Assembly (NCBI RefSeq): GCF_018327705.1
Contig: NZ_BNEM01000001.1
Coordinates: 372,001-436,000 of the forward strand
DNA length: 64,000 nt
Direction: 5' to 3'
DNA from: Catellatospora sp. TT07R-123
GTDB taxonomy: Bacteria; Actinomycetota; Actinomycetes; Mycobacteriales; Micromonosporaceae
The notes below the pieces were generated by a model, which searched no databases, had not been told where the DNA came from, and saw nothing but the letters and a program-made list of their open reading frames with translations. Positions 9,024 to 17,015 of this stretch are shown here, piece by piece. Position 1 is the stretch's first letter. Each line of letters begins with the position of its first letter. Position numbers and translations under genes: made by a program.

Positions 9024-9376
9024 CAGCAGCAGTCCTCGGTGGCGGCGGCGGGGCAGACGGCCGGGTCGACGGCCAGGACGACTCCGAGCAGGTCGCTGAG
9101 AGCGTGGGCGAGCCGGGCGTCGGCCAGTTCGTAGCGGGAGCGGCGGCCTTCGGGCACGGCGACGACCAGCCCACAGCCGCGCAGGCACGCCAGGTGGTTG
9201 GACAGGTTCTGGCGGGTGACGCCGAGCCGGTCGGCGAGGTCGGCGGGGTAGGCCGGGGCCTCACGCAGCGCCAGCAGCAGCCGGGCGCGGGTCGGGTCGG
9301 ACAGGGCATGGCCGAAGCGGGCCAGGACCTGGCCGTGGGTGAGGGCGCCGGTAGTCTCCACCCAGCCATAGTACAT
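9023..9376 (-). CDS. ArsR/SmtB-family sensor, CmtR-like
   Basis: 117 residues with the winged-helix core LSDPTRARLLLAL and recognition helix VTRQNLSNHLACLRGCGLV. In CmtR of M. tuberculosis, Cd/Pb is bound by Cys57, Cys61 and Cys102. Here Cys64, Cys68 and Cys108 have almost the same spacing (4 and 40), with further Cys at the tail (EDCC). So a Cd/Pb-responsive repressor of the downstream CDF gene is likely. It is divergent from the TSUP permease gene with a 47-base gap; the region around ATACATTCGTTACTG may carry the promoter. Confidence 0.85.
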   Translation of the reverse strand: MYYGWVETTGALTHGQVLARFGHALSDPTRARLLLALREAPAYPADLADRLGVTRQNLSNHLACLRGCGLVVAVPEGRRSRYELADARLAHALSDLLGVVLAVDPAVCPAAATEDCC

Positions 9377-9423
9377 TCGTTACTGAACTGTCGGATGGCT
9401 CGCGGCTATGGCAGGGTGACCGG

Positions 9424-10155
9424 ATGTCTGCCGGTCAGCTGCTGACGCTGTGTGCCGCCTGCCTTGCGGCGTACGGGCTGGCGCTGCTGTCGTCGGTCGC
9501 GGGCTTCGGCGGCGGGGTGCTGCTGCTGCCGGTGTTCACCGCCCTGTTCGGGCTGCGCGCCGCAGTGCCGATGCTGACCCTGACGCAGCTGTCCAGCAAC
9601 GCCTCCCGGGTCTGGCTCAACCGGCGCGAGCTGCGCTGGCGGCTGGTCGGCTGGTTCGCGCTCGGCGCGGTCCCACTGGCCGTCGCCGGTGGCCTGGCCC
9701 TGGCGCACGCACCGCTCGGAGCGCTGAAGCGGCTGCTCGGGGTGTTCCTCCTCGGTGTGGTGGTCTGGCGGTGGCGCCGTCCGCACCCCGGCAGACCCGC
9801 CGACCCGGCGTTCGCCGCCGTCGGCGCGGCCTCCGGGCTCGGATCGGCGCTGCTCGGCTCCGTCGGACCGCTGACCGCCCCGTTCTTCCTCGCCTACGGG
9901 CTGGCCCGCGCCGCCTACATCGGCACCGAGGCCGCCAGCGCGCTGACCATGCATCTGGCCAAACTGGCCGCGTACGGTGCCGGTGACCTGATCACCGGCC
10001 AGGTGCTGGTCTACGGTCTGGCGCTGACCCCGGCGACGCTGGCCGGGGCGTGGACGGGCAAGCGGCTGCTGGCGCGGGTCAGCGACCGGTTGTTCGTCCG
10101 GCTCGTCGAGGCCGGGCTGCTCATCTCCGGTGCCCTGTTCCTGCTGGGATTCTGA
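9424..10155 (+). CDS. TSUP family (TauE/SafE) permease
   Basis: 243 residues with about eight hydrophobic segments. Typical TauE/SafE features: an N-terminal GFGGGVLLLPV motif and its counterpart GSVGPLTAPFFLAYG after the central loop, the mark of the duplicated half. Members export sulfite, sulfoacetate and other small anions; the substrate cannot be read from sequence. The position next to the CmtR/CDF pair could mean metal-stress related thiol or sulfur handling, but that is only context. Confidence 0.85.
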   Translation: MSAGQLLTLCAACLAAYGLALLSSVAGFGGGVLLLPVFTALFGLRAAVPMLTLTQLSSNASRVWLNRRELRWRLVGWFALGAVPLAVAGGLALAHAPLGALKRLLGVFLLGVVVWRWRRPHPGRPADPAFAAVGAASGLGSALLGSVGPLTAPFFLAYGLARAAYIGTEAASALTMHLAKLAAYGAGDLITGQVLVYGLALTPATLAGAWTGKRLLARVSDRLFVRLVEAGLLISGALFLLGF

Positions 10156-10180
10156 GGCCGGTCGCGACGTGCCACGGCGG

Positions 10181-11296
10181 TCACGGCAGTTCCGCGTCTT
10201 CGGCCTGGTCGGATGCGGAGGGCTGAGCGGGCACGGACGCGTCGGCGACGTGGTCGCCGCTCGGGGGAGCCGGGTGGGCCAGGCGCCGGTCGATCAGCCG
10301 GTTGACGGCCATGTGCAGCAGGTTCGCGGTCAGGATCGCCGGGGCGATCACCGCCACCACGCCGGTGAACTGGATCTCCAGCGTCAGCGCGAGGATGATC
10401 GCGGTGATGCCGTGCTGCTGCGCGGCGGCCAGGTGCCAGCGGTCCTGGCCGGGCATGCCGCGGGTCAGCGGCCACGCGACGGCGGCTTGCGCCGCGAACG
10501 CGACCGCACCCAGCGCGGCACCGGCCGCGAGGTCGACCCCGCCGGTCAGCAGCACTCCCAGCGCCACGGCCGCGGCGTACATCGCGGTCTCGGTGATGCG
10601 CGGCAGCAGCCGGGCGAGGGCGGACGGGCGGGCGAACAGCCCGATCAGCGCCATCGCCAGCATCCAGCCGGTGCACATGGCCACCACGGCGCACACGATG
10701 AGCAGCGCATACTGCGCCCACGGCCGGGTGCGCAGGTGGCGCCACGCGAGCCAGGCCAGCGCCGCGAGTCCGAGATTGCCCGCCAGGTCGGTCAGATAGT
10801 GCAGCGGCCACGGGCTGCCGGCCGCCGCCGAGGCTGTGCCCAGGCCGAACGCGGCGGCGACCGCCGCCGCGTAGACGGTGAGGATGACCGTGATCGGATC
10901 GTCGAACGAAGACCAGGCCGCGAGCACCGTCCGGGCCCTGGTGCTCATCCGGCCGTCGCCCATCAGTGCGGCGACCGACAGCGGGTCGATCTGCGCCACC
11001 GCGACGCCCATCAGCAGGAACAGCGGGTCGCGCCAGGCCAGCGCCATCGTGCCGCCGATGATCAGTGCTTTGACGACGACACCGACCGTCACCGCCGAGA
11101 TGATGATCTTCCGGTCGTGGCGGGCCTGGGCCAGGTCGATGCCGTAGGTCGCGCCGTACAGGCCGACGGCCAGCAGCAGGTACGCGGCCCAGTGGTAGGC
11201 GGCCGAGTGCGGCAGTGCCGCGGCGTCGACGCCGACGACGGCCGACACGCCCAGCCCTGCCAGCACGAACGCGGCGAGCAGTGCGAGACGGCGCAT
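10181..11296 (-). CDS. cation:proton antiporter
   Basis: 371 residues from the ATG at 11296, preceded by GAAGGGGG; a start at 11347 has weaker support. About 11-12 membrane helices. The segment WSSFDDPITVIL carries the DD pair typical of proton-coupled CPA-type exchangers in the ion-binding helix, and GVAVAQIDPLSVAALMG resembles the first discontinuous helix. The C-terminal 30 residues are hydrophilic. Expected to exchange Na+ or K+ for H+. It stands between two plus-strand genes, the TSUP permease and a glycosyltransferase. Confidence 0.8.
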   Translation of the reverse strand: MRRLALLAAFVLAGLGVSAVVGVDAAALPHSAAYHWAAYLLLAVGLYGATYGIDLAQARHDRKIIISAVTVGVVVKALIIGGTMALAWRDPLFLLMGVAVAQIDPLSVAALMGDGRMSTRARTVLAAWSSFDDPITVILTVYAAAVAAAFGLGTASAAAGSPWPLHYLTDLAGNLGLAALAWLAWRHLRTRPWAQYALLIVCAVVAMCTGWMLAMALIGLFARPSALARLLPRITETAMYAAAVALGVLLTGGVDLAAGAALGAVAFAAQAAVAWPLTRGMPGQDRWHLAAAQQHGITAIILALTLEIQFTGVVAVIAPAILTANLLHMAVNRLIDRRLAHPAPPSGDHVADASVPAQPSASDQAEDAELP

Positions 11297-11446
11297 CGGT
11301 CCCCCTTCCGCCGACACGTCGGCCTGCCTGTCGTAGCTGTCGTACACGACGACGCCAGCGTACCGGCGGACTCCCAGCCGGTCGGCCGTCGCGAAAGGGC
11401 AACCGGGACCGCCTCATCATGGACCGCATCGACCCGCGCCTGTACC

Positions 11447-11460
11447 GTAACCATGGTTAC
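11447..11460. promoter_or_regulatory. 14-bp perfect palindrome GTAACCATGGTTAC
   Basis: Lies in the 243-base region between the divergent antiporter and glycosyltransferase genes. Perfectly symmetric and uncommon by its AT content here. It could be an operator for either gene; no regulator gene is adjacent, so the assignment is open. Confidence 0.4.
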
Positions 11461-11539
11461 CAGGCACACCGCCCCACCTGGCCGGATCACCTCAGCACCG
11501 GCCTTTCCATAACATCGATAATCTTCTATTGTCTGCGGC

Positions 11540-13435
11540 ATGGTTCACACCCCTGCCGCCCCTGCCGGCGCCGACACCGATGCGGCACCGCACCGGCAAC
11601 CCCCGTCTCCACCGTCCACTACCGCGGGCACGGCCTGGGCGCGCACGGCTCTGGCAGCCGTGTGCACGGCTGCGGCGGTGGTCTACGCCTGGGGTGTCGG
11701 ACGGATGCAGCTGCACCTGTACTACGGCCCCGGTGTGCGCAGCATGTCGCGCAGCTGGACGGCGTGGTGGTCCGGTGCCTGGGATCCGGCCGCGACCACC
11801 ACGTTCGACAAGCTGCCCGGCACGTTCTGGCTCCAGGCGCTGTCGGCCCGGGTGTTCGGCTTCACCCCCTGGGCTGTCCTGCTGCCCTCGCTGATCGCGA
11901 GCGTCGCCGCCATCGCCATGCTCTACGTGCTGGTCTCGCGGTGGCTCGGCCCGGGAACGGGCGTCCTGGCCGCGGTGTTCTTCGCGACGACACCGCTGGT
12001 GGCGGCGCTGGCCCGCACCCAGATCCCGGATCCCGTCCTGATCGCGCTGCTCCTGGGGGCGGCGCTCACCTGGCAGCAGGCCACCCGCACCGCGCGTACC
12101 AGCCCCCTGCTGTGGACGGCGGTGATCGTCGGTGCGGCGTTCCAGGTCAAGATGGCGCAGGCGTGGCTGGTGTGGGTGCCGTTCGCGCTGGCCTACCTGG
12201 TGTACGCCCCGACCAGCCTGGCTCGCCGAGCATGGCAGCTGGCGCTCGCCGGGCTGGTCACCGTCGCCGTCTCGCTGTCGTGGATGGTCGGGTTCACGCT
12301 GGTTCCCGCCGCGTCACGGCCCTACGTCGACGGGTCGGTCGACAACTCGATCTGGTCGATGGTGTTCGGCTACAACGGGTTCAACCGCTACGGGGTGGAC
12401 AACACCGGGGCCCAGATGTTCGGCATCGGCGGCCCGCCGGGCAAGGCCGAGGGACCCGCCTGGCTGTACCTGCTGCGCGACGGCGTCGCGCCGCAGATCG
12501 GCTGGCTGTACCTGTTCGCCCTGGCGGGTGTCGCAGCGGCAGCGGTCCAGCTCGTCCGCCGCCGCGACAGCGCACCGGCGACGGCGGCGATGTACCTGAT
12601 GTGGCCGGTCTGGACAGCCGTCCACGCGGTCGCGTTCGCCGGCAGCGTGAAAGCGCACAGCTTCTACAACCTCGCCCTGGTTCCGGCTGTCGCGGCGCTG
12701 GCCGCAGCAGGCGCTCACCAGCTCCGGGCCGCCTATCACCGGCCCGGCTGGCAGCGGTGGCTGCTGCCGTCGGTCGTCGCGGCCAGCGCCTGGTGGGCGT
12801 GGGAGCTGTCCGGCCGGTTCGCCTTCGCACCGTGGCTGCCCGCCGCCGCGCTCGGCAGCGGTCTCGGCGCCGCGGCGGTGCTCGCCGCAGTGAACCTCGT
12901 CCGGGCAGGCGGACCGACCAGGGCGGTGGCCTTCGGCCTGGCCGTGGTGGCGCTGGCGGTGGCACCGGCGACCTGGGCCCTGTCGGTCACCGGGAAGACC
13001 AGCGTCTCCGACGCCCACCGGCCGGCCGGCGGACCGGCCTCACGAGAGGTCGCCTCGGTGCTGTCGGGACGTATGCTGCGGCTGCTGCCCGCCGCGCAGG
13101 TGGAAGCGATCACCGCGTTCCTGGACGCCCATCGCGGCGGGGAGCAGTTCCAGGTGGCGGTGCCGTGGGCGCCGCAGGCCGGGCAGTTCCTGCTACGCGA
13201 TGTGGCGGTGCTGCCGGTCGGCGGGTTCACCGCACAGGCACCGACGGTCACACCGCAGCGGCTCGACGAGCTGGTCACCACCGGTGCGCTGCGGTTCGCG
13301 CTGGTCGACGGCCCGCAGACCCAGGGGCGGCCGACGGTGGACTACCCGCTGTACGCGCAGTGGGCGGCCGCGTCGTGCCGGCCGGTGCCCGGGTACACCC
13401 AGCCCCTCTATGTCCTCTACGACTGCCGCCGCTGA
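11540..13435 (+). CDS. GT39/PMT-like membrane glycosyltransferase
   Basis: 631 residues. After a Pro/Ala-rich cytoplasmic head of about 30 residues come 11 or so membrane helices with the family features of lipid-sugar transferases such as YkcB/ArnT/PMT: a loop after helix 1 with YYGPGVRSMS, the FDKLPGTFWLQAL motif, ARTQIPDPV, and a long extracytoplasmic C-terminal domain of about 130 residues. Such enzymes move a sugar from a polyprenyl-phosphate donor to an acceptor outside the membrane. Acceptor unknown. The start follows an AT-rich stretch without a clear Shine-Dalgarno sequence, so translation may be leaderless. Confidence 0.85.
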   Translation: MVHTPAAPAGADTDAAPHRQPPSPPSTTAGTAWARTALAAVCTAAAVVYAWGVGRMQLHLYYGPGVRSMSRSWTAWWSGAWDPAATTTFDKLPGTFWLQALSARVFGFTPWAVLLPSLIASVAAIAMLYVLVSRWLGPGTGVLAAVFFATTPLVAALARTQIPDPVLIALLLGAALTWQQATRTARTSPLLWTAVIVGAAFQVKMAQAWLVWVPFALAYLVYAPTSLARRAWQLALAGLVTVAVSLSWMVGFTLVPAASRPYVDGSVDNSIWSMVFGYNGFNRYGVDNTGAQMFGIGGPPGKAEGPAWLYLLRDGVAPQIGWLYLFALAGVAAAAVQLVRRRDSAPATAAMYLMWPVWTAVHAVAFAGSVKAHSFYNLALVPAVAALAAAGAHQLRAAYHRPGWQRWLLPSVVAASAWWAWELSGRFAFAPWLPAAALGSGLGAAAVLAAVNLVRAGGPTRAVAFGLAVVALAVAPATWALSVTGKTSVSDAHRPAGGPASREVASVLSGRMLRLLPAAQVEAITAFLDAHRGGEQFQVAVPWAPQAGQFLLRDVAVLPVGGFTAQAPTVTPQRLDELVTTGALRFALVDGPQTQGRPTVDYPLYAQWAAASCRPVPGYTQPLYVLYDCRR

Positions 13436-13501
13436 CACTCGCCGGTGGGGCTCGCCGCCCGGCGGGTCCCACCAGCCGATGCCATCGGCGACCATGGTTG
13501 T

Positions 13502-14008
13502 ATGAAGGGCATGAGCACCCACCCGACCGGAACGTGGGTGCTGCTGGCGTACCGCATCCCCCGTGAACCGTCCCGGCCCCGGATCGCGGTGTGGCGCAGG
13601 CTCGAAGCCCTGGGCGTGGCCAGGCTCGGCGACGGCCTCGTCGCGCTGCCGGCCGACGCGCGCACCCGCGAGCATCTCGACTGGATCGCCGAGGAGGTCA
13701 CCGAGGCCGGCGGTGCCGCCACCGTCTGGGTGGCCACGGCGGGCAGCCCTGCCCAGGAACGAGCCGTCGCCCAGACCATGCGCGACGCGCGGGCTGCCGA
13801 ATACGAGCAGATCGCCGCCGCAGCCCGCGCGGCGGCGGGCGAGGACGCGGCCGAGCGCAGACGTGCGCTGCGCAGGCTGCGCGAGGAACTGCGCCGTGTC
13901 GGACGGCGTGACTACTTCCCGCCGCCGCAGCGCCAGCTGGCCCACTCCGCCGTGCAGGCGCTGGTGGAGCCGAACGGCGCCGTGGTCGACGCGGAGCGCA
14001 TCGCGTGA
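13502..14008 (+). CDS. ChrB N-terminal domain protein
   Basis: About 168 residues (from ATG 13502; ATG 13511 is equally possible). WVLLAYRIPREPSRPRIAVWRRLEALGVARLGDGLVALP is characteristic of the N-terminal domain of the chromate-resistance regulator ChrB; read here in parts, it spans residues 8-46. The rest is charged and helical and ends in a segment after RDYFPPPQR. It overlaps the next gene by GTGA, so both are made together. In many bacteria the two are one chain of about 310 residues. Split ChrB genes are known in actinobacteria such as Arthrobacter. No chrA is present in this window. Confidence 0.82.
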   Translation: MKGMSTHPTGTWVLLAYRIPREPSRPRIAVWRRLEALGVARLGDGLVALPADARTREHLDWIAEEVTEAGGAATVWVATAGSPAQERAVAQTMRDARAAEYEQIAAAARAAAGEDAAERRRALRRLREELRRVGRRDYFPPPQRQLAHSAVQALVEPNGAVVDAERIA

Positions 14009-14439
14009 GCGTCTGGGCGACCCGAGCCGGTGTCCACATAGATCGAGCCGCGTGCGCGTGGCTGATCCGCCGCACGGTCGACCCCGAGGCGCGGTTCGTC
14101 TTCGTCAGCGACCCCGCTGACATTCCCGATGACGCCACCCCGTTCGACATGCGCGGGGTCGAGTTGGGCCACCACGCCGGAGACTGCACCTTCGAGACGA
14201 TCCTTCGCCGCTACGAGGTCGGCGACCCGGTGCTGTGGAAGATCGCCGAGGTCGTCCACGAGGCCGATCTGGACGACGAGCGGTTCCACGCACCGGAGGC
14301 CCCTGGACTCGACGCGGTCCTGCGCGGGCTGTCGATGGTCGCCGACGATGCGCGGATCCTCGCGCTGACCGCACCGATGTTCGACGGGTTGTACGAGTAC
14401 TTCCGCCGGGGCCTGCTCCTGGACCGCACCCCCGTGTAG
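14005..14439 (+). CDS. ChrB C-terminal domain protein
   Basis: 144 residues from a GTG that overlaps the stop of the N-domain gene. Begins WATRAGVHIDRAACAWLIRR, which is the hallmark of the ChrB C-terminal domain, followed by FDMRGVELGHHAGDCTFETIL with several His, Asp and Cys that could bind metal or chromate. Full ChrB is a chromate-responsive regulator; what the separate C-domain does is not settled. The overlap and order copy the fused protein. Confidence 0.82.
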   Translation: MSVWATRAGVHIDRAACAWLIRRTVDPEARFVFVSDPADIPDDATPFDMRGVELGHHAGDCTFETILRRYEVGDPVLWKIAEVVHEADLDDERFHAPEAPGLDAVLRGLSMVADDARILALTAPMFDGLYEYFRRGLLLDRTPV

Positions 14440-14464
14440 GACCACCGCGGCCCGGCGTCGCCGG

Positions 14465-14926
14465 TCAGACGGCCCGGCTGAACTCGGCGGTCCAGTTGAC
14501 CTCCCAGGTCTGGCCGCCGTCGGTAGAGAACGCCTGCTCCCACCGGGGGTGCTCGGTACGGGTCCGCGACCAGACGTACCGGACCCGGATGGGCGTGCCC
14601 TCCCACACGTCGTCGCACTCGAACGTGCCCGTGCCGTCGGTGAACCGGCCGACGACCGGCACGTCGAGCTGTCCGCCGCCGGCCCGGGACGCCCACCAGA
14701 TGCGCCAGACCTGCTCCTGCGGGCTGAACAGGCGCAGGGTCATCCCCTCGATGCCGCGCTCGGGCGCGCGCAGCAGGTCGAAGACGCCGTCGCCGTCGAG
14801 GGTCACCTGGCAGTCCAGGGTCGCGTCGAACTCGTACCACTCGTCGCTGCCCGCGAGGGCTTTGACCAGGCGCCGCTGCCGGCTGGTCCAGTGTCCGGCC
14901 AGGAAGTCGAAATCGGTGTTCGTCAT
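14465..14926 (-). CDS. DUF1579-like soluble protein
   Basis: 153 residues, no signal or membrane segment. The start FDFLAGHWTSRQRRL and the pattern of alternating strands with many Trp (WRIWWASR, WEVNWTAEF) fit small lipocalin-like DUF1579 proteins. It is divergent from the WYL regulator; the palindrome between them suggests that regulator controls it. Function unknown. Confidence 0.7.
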   Translation of the reverse strand: MTNTDFDFLAGHWTSRQRRLVKALAGSDEWYEFDATLDCQVTLDGDGVFDLLRAPERGIEGMTLRLFSPQEQVWRIWWASRAGGGQLDVPVVGRFTDGTGTFECDDVWEGTPIRVRYVWSRTRTEHPRWEQAFSTDGGQTWEVNWTAEFSRAV

Positions 14927-14950
14927 GTGGGGACGCTATGGCCGCACCCC

Positions 14951-14965
14951 TGACACCTGATGTCA
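14951..14965. promoter_or_regulatory. operator TGACACCTGATGTCA
   Basis: Inverted repeat TGACA-N5-TGTCA between the divergent DUF1579-like gene (start 14926) and the WYL regulator (start 14989). YafY/WYL regulators often sit next to such palindromes, so this is the likely binding site controlling both genes. Confidence 0.6.
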
Positions 14966-14988
14966 GTGCCGGGCGGCACAATTGCGCC

Positions 14989-15966
14989 GTGCGCGCCGAC
15001 CGCCTGCTGAGCCTCGTCCTGCTGTTGCAGAGCCGCGGCCGGCAGACGGCCGCCCAGCTCGCCGCCGAGGCGGGCGTGTCACTGCGCACGATCTACCGGG
15101 ACATGCAGGCGCTGGGCGCCGCGGGGATCCCGGTCTACGCCGACGCGACCGGGTACGCCCTGGTCGACGGCTACCGTACGCAGCTGACCGGGCTGACCGC
15201 GGCAGAGGCGCGCGGCCTGGTGCTGACCGGGCTGCCCGGGGTGGCCGCCGATCTGGGGCTGGCCGAGGCGGTCGCGGCGGCGCAGCTGAAGCTGTCCGCC
15301 GCGCTGCCGCCGGCGCTGCGCGAGCGCGCCGACCGGATGCGGCAGCGGTTCCACCTCGACGCTCCCGGCTGGTATGAGGACGGCGACAGCTGCGACCAGC
15401 TCGCCGCCGTCGCCGACGCGGTGTGGCGCCAGCAGGCCCTGCGGATCGCCTACGACGGGTGGACCGCGCTGGCCGAGCACCGGCTGGAGCCGTACGGGCT
15501 GGTCCTCAAGGCGGGCAAGTGGTATCTGGTCGCCCACGGTGACCGCGGGGTGCGCACGTTCCGGGTCGGCCAGATCCGCGAGCTGTCGGTCCTGCCGGAG
15601 ACGTTCGCCTGGCCGGACGGGTTCGACCTGGTGGCGCACTGGCACGCGCACATCGCGGACTTCCGGGCGCGCCTCTACGGCGGCGAGGCCCTGGTGCGCC
15701 TGGCCCCGCAGGCGCTGGAGCGGTTGCCGCACCTGCTGGGACGCGCGGTCGCCGACGCGGCTGCCGCGGGCGAGGTGCAGGCGGACGGCTGGATCCTGGC
15801 CCGCGTGCCGATCGAGTCCGACAGCCACGCCGAGACACAGTTCCTGCGCCTGGGCGCCCAGGCGCAGATCCTGGCGCCCGCCTCGCTGCGCGACCGGATC
15901 GCCGCCACCGTGGCGGAGCTGTCCGATATGTACACCGCACCGCAGCCGGGCGGGGGTCGGCGGTGA
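14989..15966 (+). CDS. YafY-type WYL-domain transcriptional regulator
   Basis: 325 residues from the GTG at 14989. N-terminal HTH (residues 1-60): RADRLLSLVLLLQSRGRQTAAQLA then VSLRTIYRDMQALGAAGIPV. The middle holds the WYL domain, with RLEPYGLVLKAGKWYLVAHG (W-Y-L on the strand), and a C-terminal WCX part. Such proteins bind a ligand through the WYL domain. The next gene starts at GTGA overlapping its stop, so they are coupled. A start at 14938 would run through the palindrome and is rejected. Confidence 0.88.
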   Translation: MRADRLLSLVLLLQSRGRQTAAQLAAEAGVSLRTIYRDMQALGAAGIPVYADATGYALVDGYRTQLTGLTAAEARGLVLTGLPGVAADLGLAEAVAAAQLKLSAALPPALRERADRMRQRFHLDAPGWYEDGDSCDQLAAVADAVWRQQALRIAYDGWTALAEHRLEPYGLVLKAGKWYLVAHGDRGVRTFRVGQIRELSVLPETFAWPDGFDLVAHWHAHIADFRARLYGGEALVRLAPQALERLPHLLGRAVADAAAAGEVQADGWILARVPIESDSHAETQFLRLGAQAQILAPASLRDRIAATVAELSDMYTAPQPGGGRR

Positions 15967-16868
15967 GCGGGCCCGGTCCGATGCCGCGCCGGCTCGACGA
16001 CGTCCGCGACCTCGTGGCCGCGCGCCTTCCCGGCCGCCGGGTCGGCGCGGTGCGGCTGCTGGGCCAGGGCCTGGACAATGTGGCGTACGAGGTCGGCGGC
16101 GAGCTGATCGTGCGTTTCAGCCGGGAGGCCGACCCGGTCCGGCGGGCGGCGCTGACCGAGCGCGAGGCGCGGGTGCTCGCCGCGGTCGCCGCGCTCAGCC
16201 CGCTGCCGGTTCCCGTTCCCGCGTTCGCCGTGCCCGAGCAGGGCTGCCTGGCCTACCCGAAGCTCCCCGGCGTGCCGCTGGCGGACATGCCGCGGCGCTG
16301 GCGCGAGACCCACGGCGCCCCGATCGCCGAGGCGCTCGGAGACCTGCTCGCCGTGCTGCACGCCGACCCGGTGGAGCCGTGGGCGGAGCTGGTCGGCGTC
16401 GACGACCAGCCACCGGCCGGGTGGCTGCGCGAAGCCGCCGAGACGTACCGGGCGGTCGCCGGGCAGGTTCCGGCGGTGCACCGCCGGGCCGTCGAGGCGT
16501 TCCTGGACGCCGCGCCGCCGCGCGACGGGCACCGCCGCGTGTTCTCGCACAACGACCTGGGCATCGAGCACGTCCTCGTCGATCCGGCCGGGCGCGCGGT
16601 GACCGGCGTCATCGACTGGAGTGACGCCGCCGTCTGCGATCCGGCGTACGACCTCGGCCTGGTCTACCGCGACCTGGGCCCGGCCGCGCTGCGCGCGGCG
16701 CTCGGGCGCCGCCGCGACGGCGCCGGGGAGGTCGCGGCACTCGCCGTGCGGGCCGTGTTCTACGCCCGGTGCAGCGTCTTCGAGGACCTGGCCTACGGCC
16801 TCCACACCGGACGCGACGCCTACACCGCCAACAGCCTCACCTCGTTGGCCTGGCTGTTCGCGGCATAG
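15963..16868 (+). CDS. APH-family phosphotransferase
   Basis: 301 residues. Protein-kinase-like aminoglycoside phosphotransferase fold: the N-lobe with GQGLDNVAYEVGGELIVRF, the catalytic loop FSHNDLGIEHVLVD (Asp in HNDL) and the metal-binding GVIDWSDAAVCDPAYDLG. Such enzymes phosphorylate small molecules such as aminoglycosides, macrolides, homoserine or sugars; the substrate is not evident. Translationally coupled to the WYL regulator gene. Confidence 0.85.
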   Translation: MSGPGPMPRRLDDVRDLVAARLPGRRVGAVRLLGQGLDNVAYEVGGELIVRFSREADPVRRAALTEREARVLAAVAALSPLPVPVPAFAVPEQGCLAYPKLPGVPLADMPRRWRETHGAPIAEALGDLLAVLHADPVEPWAELVGVDDQPPAGWLREAAETYRAVAGQVPAVHRRAVEAFLDAAPPRDGHRRVFSHNDLGIEHVLVDPAGRAVTGVIDWSDAAVCDPAYDLGLVYRDLGPAALRAALGRRRDGAGEVAALAVRAVFYARCSVFEDLAYGLHTGRDAYTANSLTSLAWLFAA

Positions 16869-16896
16869 GGGTCCTCGGCGCCGGCCTCGCACCGCC

Positions 16897-17000
16897 GAAG
16901 TGGATCTCCGTGGCACTATTCCGCCACTTCTTCGAACGAGGCTTTCTTAAAGTGACCTTGTTCGATATAAACATTGGTCAGTGGCTATACCCCGAGCCAC
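16897..17000 (+). promoter_or_regulatory. AT-rich promoter/leader of the M4 protease with nested hairpins
   Basis: The leader contains GAAGTGG (16897-16903) pairing with CCACTTC (16924-16930), an alternative GTGGC (16910-16914)/GCCAC (16923-16927), then an AT-rich GATATAAAC (about 16964-16972), and a separate GTGGCT (16981-16986)/AGCCAC (16995-17000) hairpin. The last one ends 3 bases before the AAGGAGG ribosome site. The first pair may end the kinase transcript; the last may modulate translation. Confidence 0.45.
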
Positions 17001-17015
17001 GCCAAGGAGGAAGAC

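Noticed and set aside
11401..11560. Small plus-strand reading frame between the antiporter and glycosyltransferase genes
   Set aside because: Runs over the palindrome and into the glycosyltransferase in another frame without a ribosome site.
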